Assembly: GCF_010726085.1 (NCBI RefSeq)
Contig: NZ_AP022560.1
Span: 2,356,001-2,420,000 of the forward strand
Source of the DNA: Mycolicibacterium moriokaense
GTDB lineage: Bacteria; Actinomycetota; Actinomycetes; Mycobacteriales; Mycobacteriaceae
Direction: 5' to 3'
DNA: 64,000 bases
A program made the position numbers and the translations under genes. The stretch's first letter is position 1. Each line of letters begins with the position of its first letter. Below, one piece after another: positions 50,705 to 59,386 of the stretch. The notes under the pieces are model-generated. The model was not told the origin of the DNA. It did not search any database and saw only the letters and a list, made by a program, of their open reading frames with translations.

Positions 50705-51145
50705 TCAGAGCCGCTGCAGCTTGAACGTCCAGAACTGTTTGCCCGGCGGGCCGTTGAAACAGCCGACGTCATAGACCGAGTCGATGGTTCCGACAAGTGA
50801 CACCGCATCCCACGAATAGGTGTCCCGGGTCGGCATGCTGTAACCCGGGAGGCAACGCAGGCCGTCGTTGACGTCGACGGTGAACGAATAGCGGCCATCC
50901 ACCAGATAGGCCTTGGACTGGTAGTAGGCGTAAAACTTCAGCCGCGGAATCCCGTGGACGTCGACGCACTCCGCTGACTTCTCTGGAATGCACTGCGCGA
51001 CGAACCAGACCCACGAGGCCTGCGTGTACCTGTTGGTGAGCAGGTCGTAGTTACCCAGCAACATCGCCGCGTTGGCCGGCGCAGGGACCACCATGGCGGC
51101 CGCTGACAGCAGGACCGCGGCCACGACCGCCTTCAACGACCTCAC
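50705..51145 (-). CDS. Small secreted protein
   Basis: A 146-residue protein with a clear signal peptide: RSLKAVVAAVLLSAAAMVVPAPANA, with the expected cleavage ANA-A near residue 26. The mature part has four Cys (VAQC, SAEC, LRC, VGC), probably two disulfides, and is rich in aromatic residues. GGAGGG before GTG 51145 supports the start. Family unknown; looks like a mycobacterial culture-filtrate-type protein. It lies between the FadE operon and the P450 operon and may be monocistronic. Confidence 0.85.
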   Translation of the reverse strand: MRSLKAVVAAVLLSAAAMVVPAPANAAMLLGNYDLLTNRYTQASWVWFVAQCIPEKSAECVDVHGIPRLKFYAYYQSKAYLVDGRYSFTVDVNDGLRCLPGYSMPTRDTYSWDAVSLVGTIDSVYDVGCFNGPPGKQFWTFKLQRL

Positions 51146-51209
51146 GAGTGCCCTCCAATCTCGATTGCTGGCTGCATCAAACCACTCGGTCAGGAACTGG
51201 GACGGTGAT

Positions 51210-52589
51210 TCAGTCAATCACGACGGCACTCTTGTGTTCGGTGATAGGCCGGGCCGGCTGCTGTTCGTCGCAGATACGCTGCAGTTTCTCCAGGGTTTCG
51301 TCCAGACCCGGGCCGAGCGGTTTGCTCGGCGTGAACGTCGCGGGCAGGTGCTTCATACCCTGAATGACGCCGATCGTCTCGTAGTGCTCGGTGCCCTCGG
51401 GGTCGCAGACGTAGTCCGGCATCCGGTCGAGTACCGCCGTGAGCATCGACTTGAACACCGTGCGGGCCACGTTGGAGCCGACACAGCGGTGCACACCGAT
51501 GCCGAAGCTGAAGTGCCGGTTGCCCTTCCGGTCCAGGATGACTTCGTTGGGCTTCTCGAACACCGCCGGATCGCGGTTCGCCATCGCCCACGAAATCCAA
51601 AGGCGTTCGCCTTCCTTGAACCTCGTGCCTTCCACCTCCACGTCGTCGGCGAAGGTGCGCCCGTCACCCGGTGCGGGCGTGAAGTAGCGCAGGAACTCCT
51701 CGGTGGCGGGGTCCAGCAGGGTGTCGCGTTCGCGGCTGAGCAGCTCGCGCTGATCGGGGTGCTGGGACAGCCATTCCAGCGAATGCGCGGTCAATGCGGT
51801 CGTGGTGTCGAAGCCGCCGCCGATGATCAAGCCGAGATTGCCGAGGATCTCGAGGTCGGGAGCGGGCTCACCGTTGATGCGCAGCTGCAGCAGGGCATTG
51901 ATCAGGCCGGGCCTGGGGTTCTCCCGAACCTCCATCATCGTGTTGATCATGTCGATGCCCATCTGCCTGTTCATCTCGGCGACGCGCGGGGCGTCGGGCG
52001 AGTGTTCGGGAGTGGACACCGACAGGTGCGCGGGCTCGCTGTAGACCGGCCACTTCTTCAGCTCGATGCCCATCATCGCCAGGGTGAGCACCGCGGGCAC
52101 GATGTTGGCGAGGTCGTCGACGAAGTCGATGCGACCCGACTCGATCTTCTCGTCCAGCGCCGCACGGGTGATCTCGTCGACGAAGGGCTTCCAGCGCTTG
52201 ACCGCAGCGGGGGACAGATACGGATTCAACGCGCCGCGGTAGATGCTGTGTTCGGGCTCGTCCATCTCGAGGATGCCGCCGCGAACCACGGTGGCCCGCT
52301 GCGCTCTTGGGATCGTGATGCCCTGATAGCCCCTGCGCTCACCGTTGATGTCGTGGTCGTTGGACACCACCGGACAGCGGGCCAGCTCGAACACATGCTT
52401 GCTGTCGGCGGCGACCCAGTGTCCGTCGTAGACGTCCGTCCACGCCATCGGGCACTTGGCGTGCATCTCCTCGGTGATCTTCTCGAACTGCTCCCGATAC
52501 TCCGGGGTGTGCCGGTCGAAGTGGTACCGATTCTTCTTGCGCTCGCTGTCGGCGGCAGCGCGATCCGCAATGTCGTCGACGTTACTCAA
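51210..52589 (-). CDS. Cytochrome P450 (long form)
   Basis: A 459-residue P450, longer than the others here. I-helix GGGFDTTTALT, ExxR as EEFLR, haem loop FGIGVHRCVG with Cys near 369, then a C-terminal extension of about 40 residues (LDETLEKLQRICDEQQPA). The start is TTG 52589 with GGGAG upstream. The ferredoxin gene is 37 bases upstream. Part of the SDR/SDR/ferredoxin/P450 operon under the palindromic operator at 54487. Substrate unknown. Confidence 0.92.
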   Translation of the reverse strand: MSNVDDIADRAAADSERKKNRYHFDRHTPEYREQFEKITEEMHAKCPMAWTDVYDGHWVAADSKHVFELARCPVVSNDHDINGERRGYQGITIPRAQRATVVRGGILEMDEPEHSIYRGALNPYLSPAAVKRWKPFVDEITRAALDEKIESGRIDFVDDLANIVPAVLTLAMMGIELKKWPVYSEPAHLSVSTPEHSPDAPRVAEMNRQMGIDMINTMMEVRENPRPGLINALLQLRINGEPAPDLEILGNLGLIIGGGFDTTTALTAHSLEWLSQHPDQRELLSRERDTLLDPATEEFLRYFTPAPGDGRTFADDVEVEGTRFKEGERLWISWAMANRDPAVFEKPNEVILDRKGNRHFSFGIGVHRCVGSNVARTVFKSMLTAVLDRMPDYVCDPEGTEHYETIGVIQGMKHLPATFTPSKPLGPGLDETLEKLQRICDEQQPARPITEHKSAVVID

Positions 52590-52626
52590 CGCTTGTCTCC
52601 CTGTACTTTCGGCGATCGAGCCGGCT

Positions 52627-52821
52627 TCACTCTTCGATCGAGATGGCCTGCTCGGGACACGACTGCACCGCTTCGCGCACCGCGTCCTCCTGGTCGGGCG
52701 GCACCACTTCGTTGACCGGCGAGGCGGTCCCGTCAATGTCGCTGAGCTCAAAGGAATCCGGCGCGATCATCGAGCACAGTGTGTGGCCCTGGCAGCGCTG
52801 CGGATCAACGAAAACCTTCAC
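52627..52821 (-). CDS. 3Fe-4S ferredoxin (P450 partner)
   Basis: A 64-residue ferredoxin: C10-QGHTL-C16 and C55-P; His13 takes the variable cluster position, as in the ferredoxin at 27050. Lies just upstream of the P450 at 51210 and is its likely electron donor. Confidence 0.92.
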   Translation of the reverse strand: MKVFVDPQRCQGHTLCSMIAPDSFELSDIDGTASPVNEVVPPDQEDAVREAVQSCPEQAISIEE

Positions 52822-52842
52822 GGCGTTCTCCTGCCCTCCGCG

Positions 52843-53703
52843 TCAGTTGTGGTAGTCGTACCACTTGAGGTAGCCGCCGGCGTCGACGCGAACCTGCATG
52901 CCGGTGACATAGCGCGCCTCGTCGGAAGCCAGCCACAGCACTGCGTTGCTGATGTCCACCGGCTCGATCCACGGCACCTTCATGGCTTGTTGGACATAGA
53001 AGACGGGTTCGGCGTCCTCGAGCGTCGGCTTGTCCAGGTCGGGCCGGAACGACCGGTACATCGGCTCGCTCTGCAACATGTCGGTGTTGCAGTTGGTCGG
53101 ATGGACCACGTTCGCGCGGATGCCCCGCGGTGCGAGCTCGGTCGCCAGGTCGTGCACGTAGGCCGACAGCGCGCGCTTGCTGTGTACATACGCCATACCG
53201 CCCGGATCGTTGCCCGGGTTGGGCTTGTTGTGGGTGTCCATCAATGCGGCGGTCGAACCGGTCGCGACGATCGCCCCGCCCTCGGTCAGATGCGGCAGCG
53301 CGACATTGATTGCGTTGAGCGTGCCGACGAGGTTGGTGTTGATGACGTCGACCCAGGCCTGCAGTGGCGGGTCACCCTTCATACCCGCGATACCGGCCTG
53401 CGCCACCACGATGTCGAGATGGCCGAACTGGGAGATGCCCTCTTCGAGTGCGGTGCGCAGCTGCGACGCCTCACGCACGTCGGCCTGGGCGGTGAACACG
53501 CTGCGGCCCGTCTTCTCGACCAGCTTGGCGGTCTCCTCGAGATCCTCCGGCGTCGCCATCGGGTATCCGATCGTCGGAATGTCCTGGCAGAGGTCGACCG
53601 CGATGATGTCGGCGCCCTCTTCGGCGAGCCGGACCGCGTGGCTACGGCCCTGTCCGCGCGCAGCGCCGGTGACGAACGCGACCTTGCCCTGTACTCGTCC
53701 CAT
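52843..53703 (-). CDS. Mycofactocin-coupled SDR family oxidoreductase
   Basis: A 286-residue SDR: VTGAARGQGRSHA, ATGSTAAL, YVHSK, and a C-terminal LKWYDYHN. An insertion after the second strand (VDLCQDIPTIGYPMATPEDLEETAKLVEKTGR region, ~36-68) is the hallmark of mycofactocin-dependent SDRs, which bind NAD(H) so tightly that mycofactocin must reoxidise it. AAGGA precedes the ATG. Probably oxidises an alcohol made by the operon's P450. No mycofactocin biosynthesis gene lies in the window. Confidence 0.88.
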   Translation of the reverse strand: MGRVQGKVAFVTGAARGQGRSHAVRLAEEGADIIAVDLCQDIPTIGYPMATPEDLEETAKLVEKTGRSVFTAQADVREASQLRTALEEGISQFGHLDIVVAQAGIAGMKGDPPLQAWVDVINTNLVGTLNAINVALPHLTEGGAIVATGSTAALMDTHNKPNPGNDPGGMAYVHSKRALSAYVHDLATELAPRGIRANVVHPTNCNTDMLQSEPMYRSFRPDLDKPTLEDAEPVFYVQQAMKVPWIEPVDISNAVLWLASDEARYVTGMQVRVDAGGYLKWYDYHN

Positions 53704-53744
53704 CCAGATGTCCTTTCGAATTCCGCTGTTGGTCCCGCTATTGG

Positions 53745-54449
53745 TTACGTGTTCCGGCCGCCGTTGACGCCCAAGATCTGTCCGGTGATGTAACCCGCCT
53801 CCTCTGAGATGAGGAACGCGCACGCCGCGGCGATGTCCTCGGGCTTGCCGATACGGCGCACCGGTGTCGACTCGATGGTCTGCTGCACGGCCAGATAGCC
53901 GCGTGCTTCGGACTTGCGCAGCATCGGGGTGTCGATGAAGCCGGGCGGCACCGCGTTGACGGTGATGCCTGCGGGGCCGTACTCGAGTGCGAGTGACTTC
54001 GTGAGTCCGTTGACGGCCGACTTGGCGGCGACGTAGGGGGACATGTAGGGCTGGCCGGAATGGGTGCTCGACGAGGAGATGTTGACGATGCGGCCCCAGC
54101 CGGCCTGGATCATGTCGGGCAGCACGGCTTGGATGCAGTGGAACACGCCGTTGAGGTTGACGTCGACGACCCGCTGCCAGTCCTCGAACGAGATGTCGGT
54201 GAAGCGTTTGAACTTCTCCAGCCCCGCGGCGTTCACGAGAACCGTCACCGGGCCGAGCTTGGAGCGAACGGCGTCGAGGGCGGCATCGACCTGTGCCCGG
54301 TCGGTGACGTCGGCGACGTAGGTGTGGTCACCGTCCCCGGGATTGAGATCGAGGACCGCGACATTCATGCCGTCGGCGCGTAGCCGGTTCGCGACAGCCT
54401 GCCCGATGCCGGAGCCCCCTCCGGTCACAACAGCGTTCTTCAACCCCAC
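53745..54449 (-). CDS. SDR-family oxidoreductase (FabG-like)
   Basis: A 234-residue SDR: VVTGGGSGIGQA, LVNAAGLEKF, ISSSSTHSGQP, YVAAK and GQILGVNGG. Close to the SDR at 22392 of the Rieske operon. GTG 54449 start; the palindromic operator 54487-54505 lies 37 bases upstream. First gene of the SDR/SDR/ferredoxin/P450 unit. Likely hydroxyacyl or alcohol dehydrogenase. Confidence 0.9.
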   Translation of the reverse strand: MGLKNAVVTGGGSGIGQAVANRLRADGMNVAVLDLNPGDGDHTYVADVTDRAQVDAALDAVRSKLGPVTVLVNAAGLEKFKRFTDISFEDWQRVVDVNLNGVFHCIQAVLPDMIQAGWGRIVNISSSSTHSGQPYMSPYVAAKSAVNGLTKSLALEYGPAGITVNAVPPGFIDTPMLRKSEARGYLAVQQTIESTPVRRIGKPEDIAAACAFLISEEAGYITGQILGVNGGRNT

Positions 54450-54486
54450 ACCTGCCGGTCACGCATCAAGAATCATCCTTCCGATT

Positions 54487-54505
54487 ATGAGAACCGTACT
54501 CTCGT
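54487..54505. promoter_or_regulatory. Shared palindromic operator, site 3 (SDR/P450 operon)
   Basis: ATGAGAAC-CGT-ACTCTCGT, half-sites of the AYGAGARY type with a 3-base spacer, 37 bases from the SDR start at 54449. Together with the weaker site at 54652-54670 it brackets the 258-base divergent region between the SDR and aldehyde dehydrogenase genes. Confidence 0.6.
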
Positions 54506-54651
54506 GACCTGCAATATCGCAAGACAGGGTGGAGGCCGGATTCGCACTGGTGAGACGTTTGCTCTGCGATTGTCGCACCGTTAACCGCAGGCAGGGGGAG
54601 TTCTCGACATTTCCTTGAGTTCTCTTGTCACGAATGTATGATTCGCCGGTG

Positions 54652-54670
54652 ATGAGAATGAAGTTTCCAT
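54652..54670. promoter_or_regulatory. Shared palindromic operator, site 4 (aldehyde dehydrogenase/CoA-transferase)
   Basis: ATGAGAAT-GAA-GTTTCCAT: the left half matches fully and the right half has two mismatches. It lies 37 bases before the ATG at 54708, the same distance as site 3 from its gene. A further CGAAT/ATTCG repeat (54631-54645) sits just upstream. Confidence 0.45.
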
Positions 54671-54707
54671 CACACTCGGTCTGTTGGGTTGTGTGCTGAG
54701 GAGGATG

Positions 54708-56201
54708 ATGCAGGGAACGACGACGATCTCGAGTGACGAGTCAGCCGCCAACACCCAGAAAGGTGTCGACCGGCGACTGCTGATCGACGGCAAGCTCCTC
54801 GACACGTCGCGGACGTTTCCAAGCGTCAACCCCGCAACCGGTGAGGTGATCGGCCACGCGCCGGACGCCACCGTCGCCGACGCCGAAGCCGCCGTCGCGG
54901 CGGCACGGCGTGCCTTCGACGAGACCGATTGGTCGACGAACACCGAATTGCGTATCCGTTGCCTCGAGCAGTTCCATCAAGCGCTACTCGACCACCGCGA
55001 CGAGCTCGCCGCGCTGACCATCGCCGAGGTCGGCGCGACGGAGGCGTTGTGCCAGGGCGCGCAGCTGGACCAGCCGATCGCGATCGTCCGCTACTACGCC
55101 GATCTGCTGAAGACCTACCCGATGACCGAGGATCTCGGGAACGTCGAGAGCCGCGGTATGCAACACCACCGCTGGGTGGAGAAGGAAGCGGGCGGCGTCG
55201 TCGCCGCGATCATCGCGTACAACTATCCCAACCAGCTGGCACTGGCCAAGCTCGCGCCCGCACTTGTCGCTGGCTGCACCGTGGTCCTGAAGTCCGCACC
55301 CGACACCCCATTGATCACGCTGGCGCTGGGCGAGTTGATCGCCAACCACACCGATATCCCCGCCGGCGTCGTGAACGTGCTCAGCGGGGCCGACCCCGAG
55401 GTCGGTGCCGCACTGACCACCAGCCGCGACGTCGACATGGTCACCTTCACCGGCTCCACCCCGACCGGCCGCCGGATCATGTCGGCCGCGAGCGACACCC
55501 TGAAGAAGGTGTTCCTGGAACTCGGCGGCAAGTCAGCCGCGATCGTGCTGGACGACGCTGACTTCAACACCGCGGCGTTGTTCTCGGCCTTCAGCATGGT
55601 CACCCACGCCGGCCAGGGTTGCGCCCTGACGTCGCGGCTGTTGGTGCCCAGGAAGCAGCACGACGAGATCGTCGAGCTGATCAAGAACAACTTCGAGCTC
55701 GTGCGCTATGGCGATCCGGCCGACCCGTCGACGTACATGGGTCCGCTCATCAGCGAGAAGCAGCGCGACAAGGTCGACGGCATGGTCAAGCGCGCCGTCG
55801 AGGCGGGCGCCACGCTGGTGACCGGCGGCGAGAAGGTCGGTCCGGGCTACTTCTATACGCCCACTCTGCTGACCAACGTGGACCCCGACAGCGAGATCGC
55901 CCAGGAGGAGGTCTTCGGTCCGGTCCTCGTCGTGATCGCCTACGACGACGATGACGACGCGGTGCGGATCGCCAACAACTCCATCTACGGCCTATCCGGA
56001 GCGGTGTTCGGCAGCCAGAACCGCGCACTCGCGGTCGCCCGCCGCATCCGGACGGGCACCTTCTCGATCAACGGGGGCAACTACTTCAGCCCCGACAGTC
56101 CGTTCGGCGGGTACAAGCAGTCCGGTATCGGACGCGAGATGGGCACCGCCGGCTTGGAGGAGTTCCTCGAGTCCAAGACCTTCGCGACGGTGGTGGGCTG
56201 A
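54708..56201 (+). CDS. Aldehyde dehydrogenase (NAD(P)-dependent)
   Basis: A 497-residue aldehyde dehydrogenase: N172 (AYNYPNQ), K195, FTGSTPTG, catalytic Glu271 (LELGGKS) and Cys305 (GQGCALTSR). AGGAGG at 54699-54704 lies very close to the ATGs at 54705 and 54708; 54708 is taken but a few residues' uncertainty remains. It would oxidise an aldehyde to the acid ahead of CoA activation. Its stop overlaps the CoA-transferase start (TGATG). A weak copy of the shared operator lies 37 bases upstream. Confidence 0.92.
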   Translation: MQGTTTISSDESAANTQKGVDRRLLIDGKLLDTSRTFPSVNPATGEVIGHAPDATVADAEAAVAAARRAFDETDWSTNTELRIRCLEQFHQALLDHRDELAALTIAEVGATEALCQGAQLDQPIAIVRYYADLLKTYPMTEDLGNVESRGMQHHRWVEKEAGGVVAAIIAYNYPNQLALAKLAPALVAGCTVVLKSAPDTPLITLALGELIANHTDIPAGVVNVLSGADPEVGAALTTSRDVDMVTFTGSTPTGRRIMSAASDTLKKVFLELGGKSAAIVLDDADFNTAALFSAFSMVTHAGQGCALTSRLLVPRKQHDEIVELIKNNFELVRYGDPADPSTYMGPLISEKQRDKVDGMVKRAVEAGATLVTGGEKVGPGYFYTPTLLTNVDPDSEIAQEEVFGPVLVVIAYDDDDDAVRIANNSIYGLSGAVFGSQNRALAVARRIRTGTFSINGGNYFSPDSPFGGYKQSGIGREMGTAGLEEFLESKTFATVVG

Positions 56202-57409
56202 TGAGTGGGCCGCTGGACGGAATCCGTGTCCTCGAGGTCGCGATGTACGGCTTCGTGCCGTCGGCGGGCGCCGTGCTGCGCGAATGGGGTGCCGACGTCA
56301 TCAAGGTCGAGCATGCGGTGACCGGTGATCCACAGCGCGGGCTGCGTCAGACCGGTCTGCTGCGGGTCGAGGGCGATCCCAACCCCAATATCGAGCACGC
56401 CAACCGCGGCAAGCGCAGCCTCGGCCTCGACATGTCCGTGCCTGAGGGCAAGGAGATACTGCTCGAACTGGCCAAGCGCGCTGACGTGTTCCTGACGAGC
56501 TTCTTGCCCGGTCATCGGCAGAAGTTCGGCATCGACGTCGACGACATCCGAGCCGTCAACCCGAAGATCATCTACGCCAGAGGTAGTGCGCTGGGGCCGC
56601 GCGGCGAAGAGTCGGTCAAGGGCGGCTACGACATGACGGCATTCTGGTGCCGTGCGGGGACGGCGGCGACGATCACCCCGCCGGGCACACCGGGCATGGT
56701 CGGCCCGCCGGGCCCGGCATACGGCGACACGATCTCCGGTACGAACCTTGCCGGCGGAATCGCCGCGGCGCTGGTGAAGCGTGAACGCACCGGTGAGCCG
56801 TCGGTGGTGGACGTCTCGCTGCTCGGCAGCGGGCTGTGGTCGCTCGGCCACACGGTGGCGTTGACCAAGCACCTCGGTCAGCGGATGGAGGCCTTCCCTC
56901 CCGGAGTGCACGGATCGCCGATCAACCCGCTGGTCGGCCTGTACCCGACGGCCGACGACCGCTACATCTCCTTCGTGATGATGCAGCCTACCAAGTTCTG
57001 GGCCGATGTCTGCAAGCACATGGACCTGGACGAGCTGGCCGACGATCCGCGATTCGCGACGGCCGAATCGATCGCCGAGCACACTGAAACCGCCGCGGAG
57101 ATCCTCAAGGAAGCGATGAGCAAGCGTCCGCTTGCGGAGTGGAGTGACAGGTTCGCCACCCTGCTCGGTCCATGGGCGCCGGTGCAGGACACCCTGCAGG
57201 CTGCCGAGGATGCGCAGGTCCGTGCCAACGACTATCTGGTGCCCGCGGGAGAACTCGAACTGGTCGCGAATCCGGTGCAGTTCGATGTGAGTCCTCCGGA
57301 AACGGGCCCCGCTCCGGGATTTGCGGAGCAAACTGACGAAATCTTGCTGGAACTCGGACTGGATTGGGATCGCATCATCGAGCTGAAGACGGCCGGCGCC
57401 GTCACGTGA
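56201..57409 (+). CDS. Family III (CaiB/BaiF-type) CoA-transferase
   Basis: A 402-residue class III CoA-transferase: start GPLDGIRVLEVAMYGFVPSAGAVLREWGADVIKVE, catalytic Asp144 in GGYDMTAFW, and GTNLAGGIAAALVKRERTG. It moves CoA between a donor thioester and an acid. Coupled to the aldehyde dehydrogenase, so aldehyde to acid to CoA thioester is a plausible pair of steps. The mce operon starts 288 bases downstream on the same strand. Confidence 0.92.
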   Translation: MSGPLDGIRVLEVAMYGFVPSAGAVLREWGADVIKVEHAVTGDPQRGLRQTGLLRVEGDPNPNIEHANRGKRSLGLDMSVPEGKEILLELAKRADVFLTSFLPGHRQKFGIDVDDIRAVNPKIIYARGSALGPRGEESVKGGYDMTAFWCRAGTAATITPPGTPGMVGPPGPAYGDTISGTNLAGGIAAALVKRERTGEPSVVDVSLLGSGLWSLGHTVALTKHLGQRMEAFPPGVHGSPINPLVGLYPTADDRYISFVMMQPTKFWADVCKHMDLDELADDPRFATAESIAEHTETAAEILKEAMSKRPLAEWSDRFATLLGPWAPVQDTLQAAEDAQVRANDYLVPAGELELVANPVQFDVSPPETGPAPGFAEQTDEILLELGLDWDRIIELKTAGAVT

Positions 57410-57697
57410 GGACCAGAGGGACACAGCCCATGCCCGACGTCGCATCGACCTGCACACATGTGTCGCGCCGAATTGACGCATGCCGTGTGGCCGAAGTTCA
57501 CGATTTCGACATGGGGGATGAGTTGGTCAAGTATGGATTCCTCGGCGTCGGCGAGTGGCTGCGGGGGCTGTGCACTCGTCGACGTGAAGCTCATCACGAT
57601 CGACTGGGGGGTTTGAACGGTGCGCGGATCGGCTTGTCGCACAATACTGTTGGCCCGGCGGCGATGGCCGCAGTGATGATTCTGGAGGGAGCTACTC
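57410..57697 (+). other. 288-bp gap before mce operon, probable leader/promoter region
   Basis: No convincing gene. A short frame (to 57711) crosses it, but it runs into yrbE and has no start context. It holds a 10-base palindrome ACACATGTGT (57454-57463) and a TTGACG (57473-57478) without a clear partner -10. No intrinsic terminator is visible after the CoA-transferase, so mce expression may partly read through from the aldehyde dehydrogenase promoter. Confidence 0.4.
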
Positions 57698-58510
57698 GTG
57701 GCGCGGGGTAGTGGGCCGGAGCGTTGGTCGCCGGGGTTGCCGCAGTTGAGCAGTTTTGCCGGGCCGATGCAGGCTGTTGGTGGGTTTTTTGCGATGTCGG
57801 CTGATGCGGTGCGGTTTGTGTTCCGGCGGCCGTTTCAGTGGCGTGAGTTCGTTGAGCAGTGTTGGTTCATTGCGCGGGTGGCGTTGGCGCCGACGTTGTT
57901 GGTGGCGATTCCGTTCACGGTGTTGGTGAGCTTCACGCTCAATATTTTGTTGCGCGAGTTGGGTGCGGCTGATCTGTCGGGGGCGGGTGCGGCGTTTGGT
58001 GCGGTGACTCAGATCGGGCCGATCGTGACGGTGTTGATCGTCGCTGGTGCGGGGTCGACGGCGATTTGTGCGGATCTGGGGTCACGCACGATTCGTGAGG
58101 AGATCGACGCGATGGAGGTGTTGGGGATCAACCCGGTGCAGCGGCTGGTCACTCCGCGGATGCTGGCCTCGGGGTTGGTGGCGTTGTTGCTCAACAGTTT
58201 CGTGGTGGTGATCGGCATTCTGGGTGGTTATTCGTTTTCGGTGTTCATCCAGGATGTGAATCCGGGGGCGTTCGCGGCGGGGATCACGTTGTTGACCGGG
58301 GTGCCTGAGGTGGTCATCTCGTGTGTGAAGGCGGCGTTGTTCGGGTTGATCGCGGGGTTGGTGGCCTGTTATCGCGGGTTGGTGATCAGCGGGGGTGGGG
58401 CCAAGGCGGTCGGTAACGCGGTCAACGAGACCGTGGTGTATGCATTTATGGCGTTGTTCGTGATCAATGTGCTTGTCACAGCGATCGGTATCCGGATGAC
58501 GACGGGATAG
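57698..58510 (+). CDS. yrbEA: YrbE-type (MlaE-like) permease of mce operon, first copy
   Basis: A 270-residue integral membrane permease with about five to six transmembrane segments and the conserved cytoplasmic loop EEIDAMEVLGINPVQRLVTPR. In Mce systems YrbEA and YrbEB form the inner-membrane channel driven by the MceG ATPase (not in this window). GGAGGG seven bases before GTG 57698 fixes the start. Codon use differs sharply from the neighbours: in the first ~100 codons Leu is TTG 9 of 11 times and Phe is often TTT. Confidence 0.93.
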   Translation: MARGSGPERWSPGLPQLSSFAGPMQAVGGFFAMSADAVRFVFRRPFQWREFVEQCWFIARVALAPTLLVAIPFTVLVSFTLNILLRELGAADLSGAGAAFGAVTQIGPIVTVLIVAGAGSTAICADLGSRTIREEIDAMEVLGINPVQRLVTPRMLASGLVALLLNSFVVVIGILGGYSFSVFIQDVNPGAFAAGITLLTGVPEVVISCVKAALFGLIAGLVACYRGLVISGGGAKAVGNAVNETVVYAFMALFVINVLVTAIGIRMTTG

Positions 58511-58518
58511 CCGGGCTC

Positions 58519-59376
58519 ATGGGCACAGCGACGATCCTGAAGACGACGTATCCGCGGTTTACAAGGGGGGCCAGACGCCCGGTGGAGTGGTTGAGCCGTG
58601 TTGGCGACCACATGCTGTTCTACCTGAGGGCCTTGGGTGGGATTCCGCATGCCTCGGTGCATTACCGCAAGGAGATTGTGCGGTTGATCGCCGAGATCTC
58701 TATGGGGGCGGGCACGTTGGCGATGATCGGCGGCACGGTGGTGATCGTCGGGTTCTTGACTTTGGCTGCCGGTGGGACGTTGGCGGTGCAGGGGTATTCG
58801 TCGTTGGGCAATATCGGTATCGAGGCGTTGACCGGGTTTTTGGCGGCGTTTATCAACGTGCGTATCGCCGCGCCGGTGGTCGCCGGTATCGGGTTGGCCG
58901 CCACCTTCGGGGCGGGGGTGACCGCGCAGCTGGGCGCGATGCGCATCAATGAGGAGATCGACGCGTTGGAGTCGATGGCGATCCGCCCGGTCGAGTACCT
59001 GGTGTCCACGCGCATTATTGCGGGGATGATCGCGATCACCCCGCTGTATTCGATCGCGGTCATCTTGAGTTTCGTGGCCAGCCAGTTCACCACGGTGGTG
59101 TTGTTCGGTCAGTCCGGTGGCCTGTATGACCATTACTTCGATACGTTTTTGAATCCGATCGACTTGTTGTGGTCGTTTTTGCAGGCGGTGTTGATGGCCA
59201 TCACCATCTTGTTGATTCACACCTACTTCGGCTATTTCGCTTCCGGTGGCCCGTCGGGGGTGGGTGTGGCGGTGGGTAACGCGGTGCGTACCAGCCTGAT
59301 CGTCGTGGTCTCGGTGACGCTGCTGGTGTCGCTGTCGATCTACGGTTCCAACGGCAACTTCAACCTGTCGGGGTAG
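58519..59376 (+). CDS. yrbEB: YrbE-type (MlaE-like) permease of mce operon, second copy
   Basis: A 285-residue permease: IVRLIAEISMGAGTLAMIGGT, and the conserved EEIDALESMAIRPVEYLVSTR loop. Partner of the preceding YrbE in a heterodimeric importer for lipids. It shows the same TTG/TTT-rich codon style for most of its length, which ends near the mceA start. ATG 58519, eight bases after the previous stop. Confidence 0.93.
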   Translation: MGTATILKTTYPRFTRGARRPVEWLSRVGDHMLFYLRALGGIPHASVHYRKEIVRLIAEISMGAGTLAMIGGTVVIVGFLTLAAGGTLAVQGYSSLGNIGIEALTGFLAAFINVRIAAPVVAGIGLAATFGAGVTAQLGAMRINEEIDALESMAIRPVEYLVSTRIIAGMIAITPLYSIAVILSFVASQFTTVVLFGQSGGLYDHYFDTFLNPIDLLWSFLQAVLMAITILLIHTYFGYFASGGPSGVGVAVGNAVRTSLIVVVSVTLLVSLSIYGSNGNFNLSG

Positions 59377-59386
59377 GGACGGGTTG

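Noticed and set aside
57364..57711. A 115-codon plus-strand frame between the CoA-transferase and yrbEA
   Set aside because: It overlaps both neighbours, has Arg-rich unstructured translation and no Shine-Dalgarno; treated as leader/promoter region.
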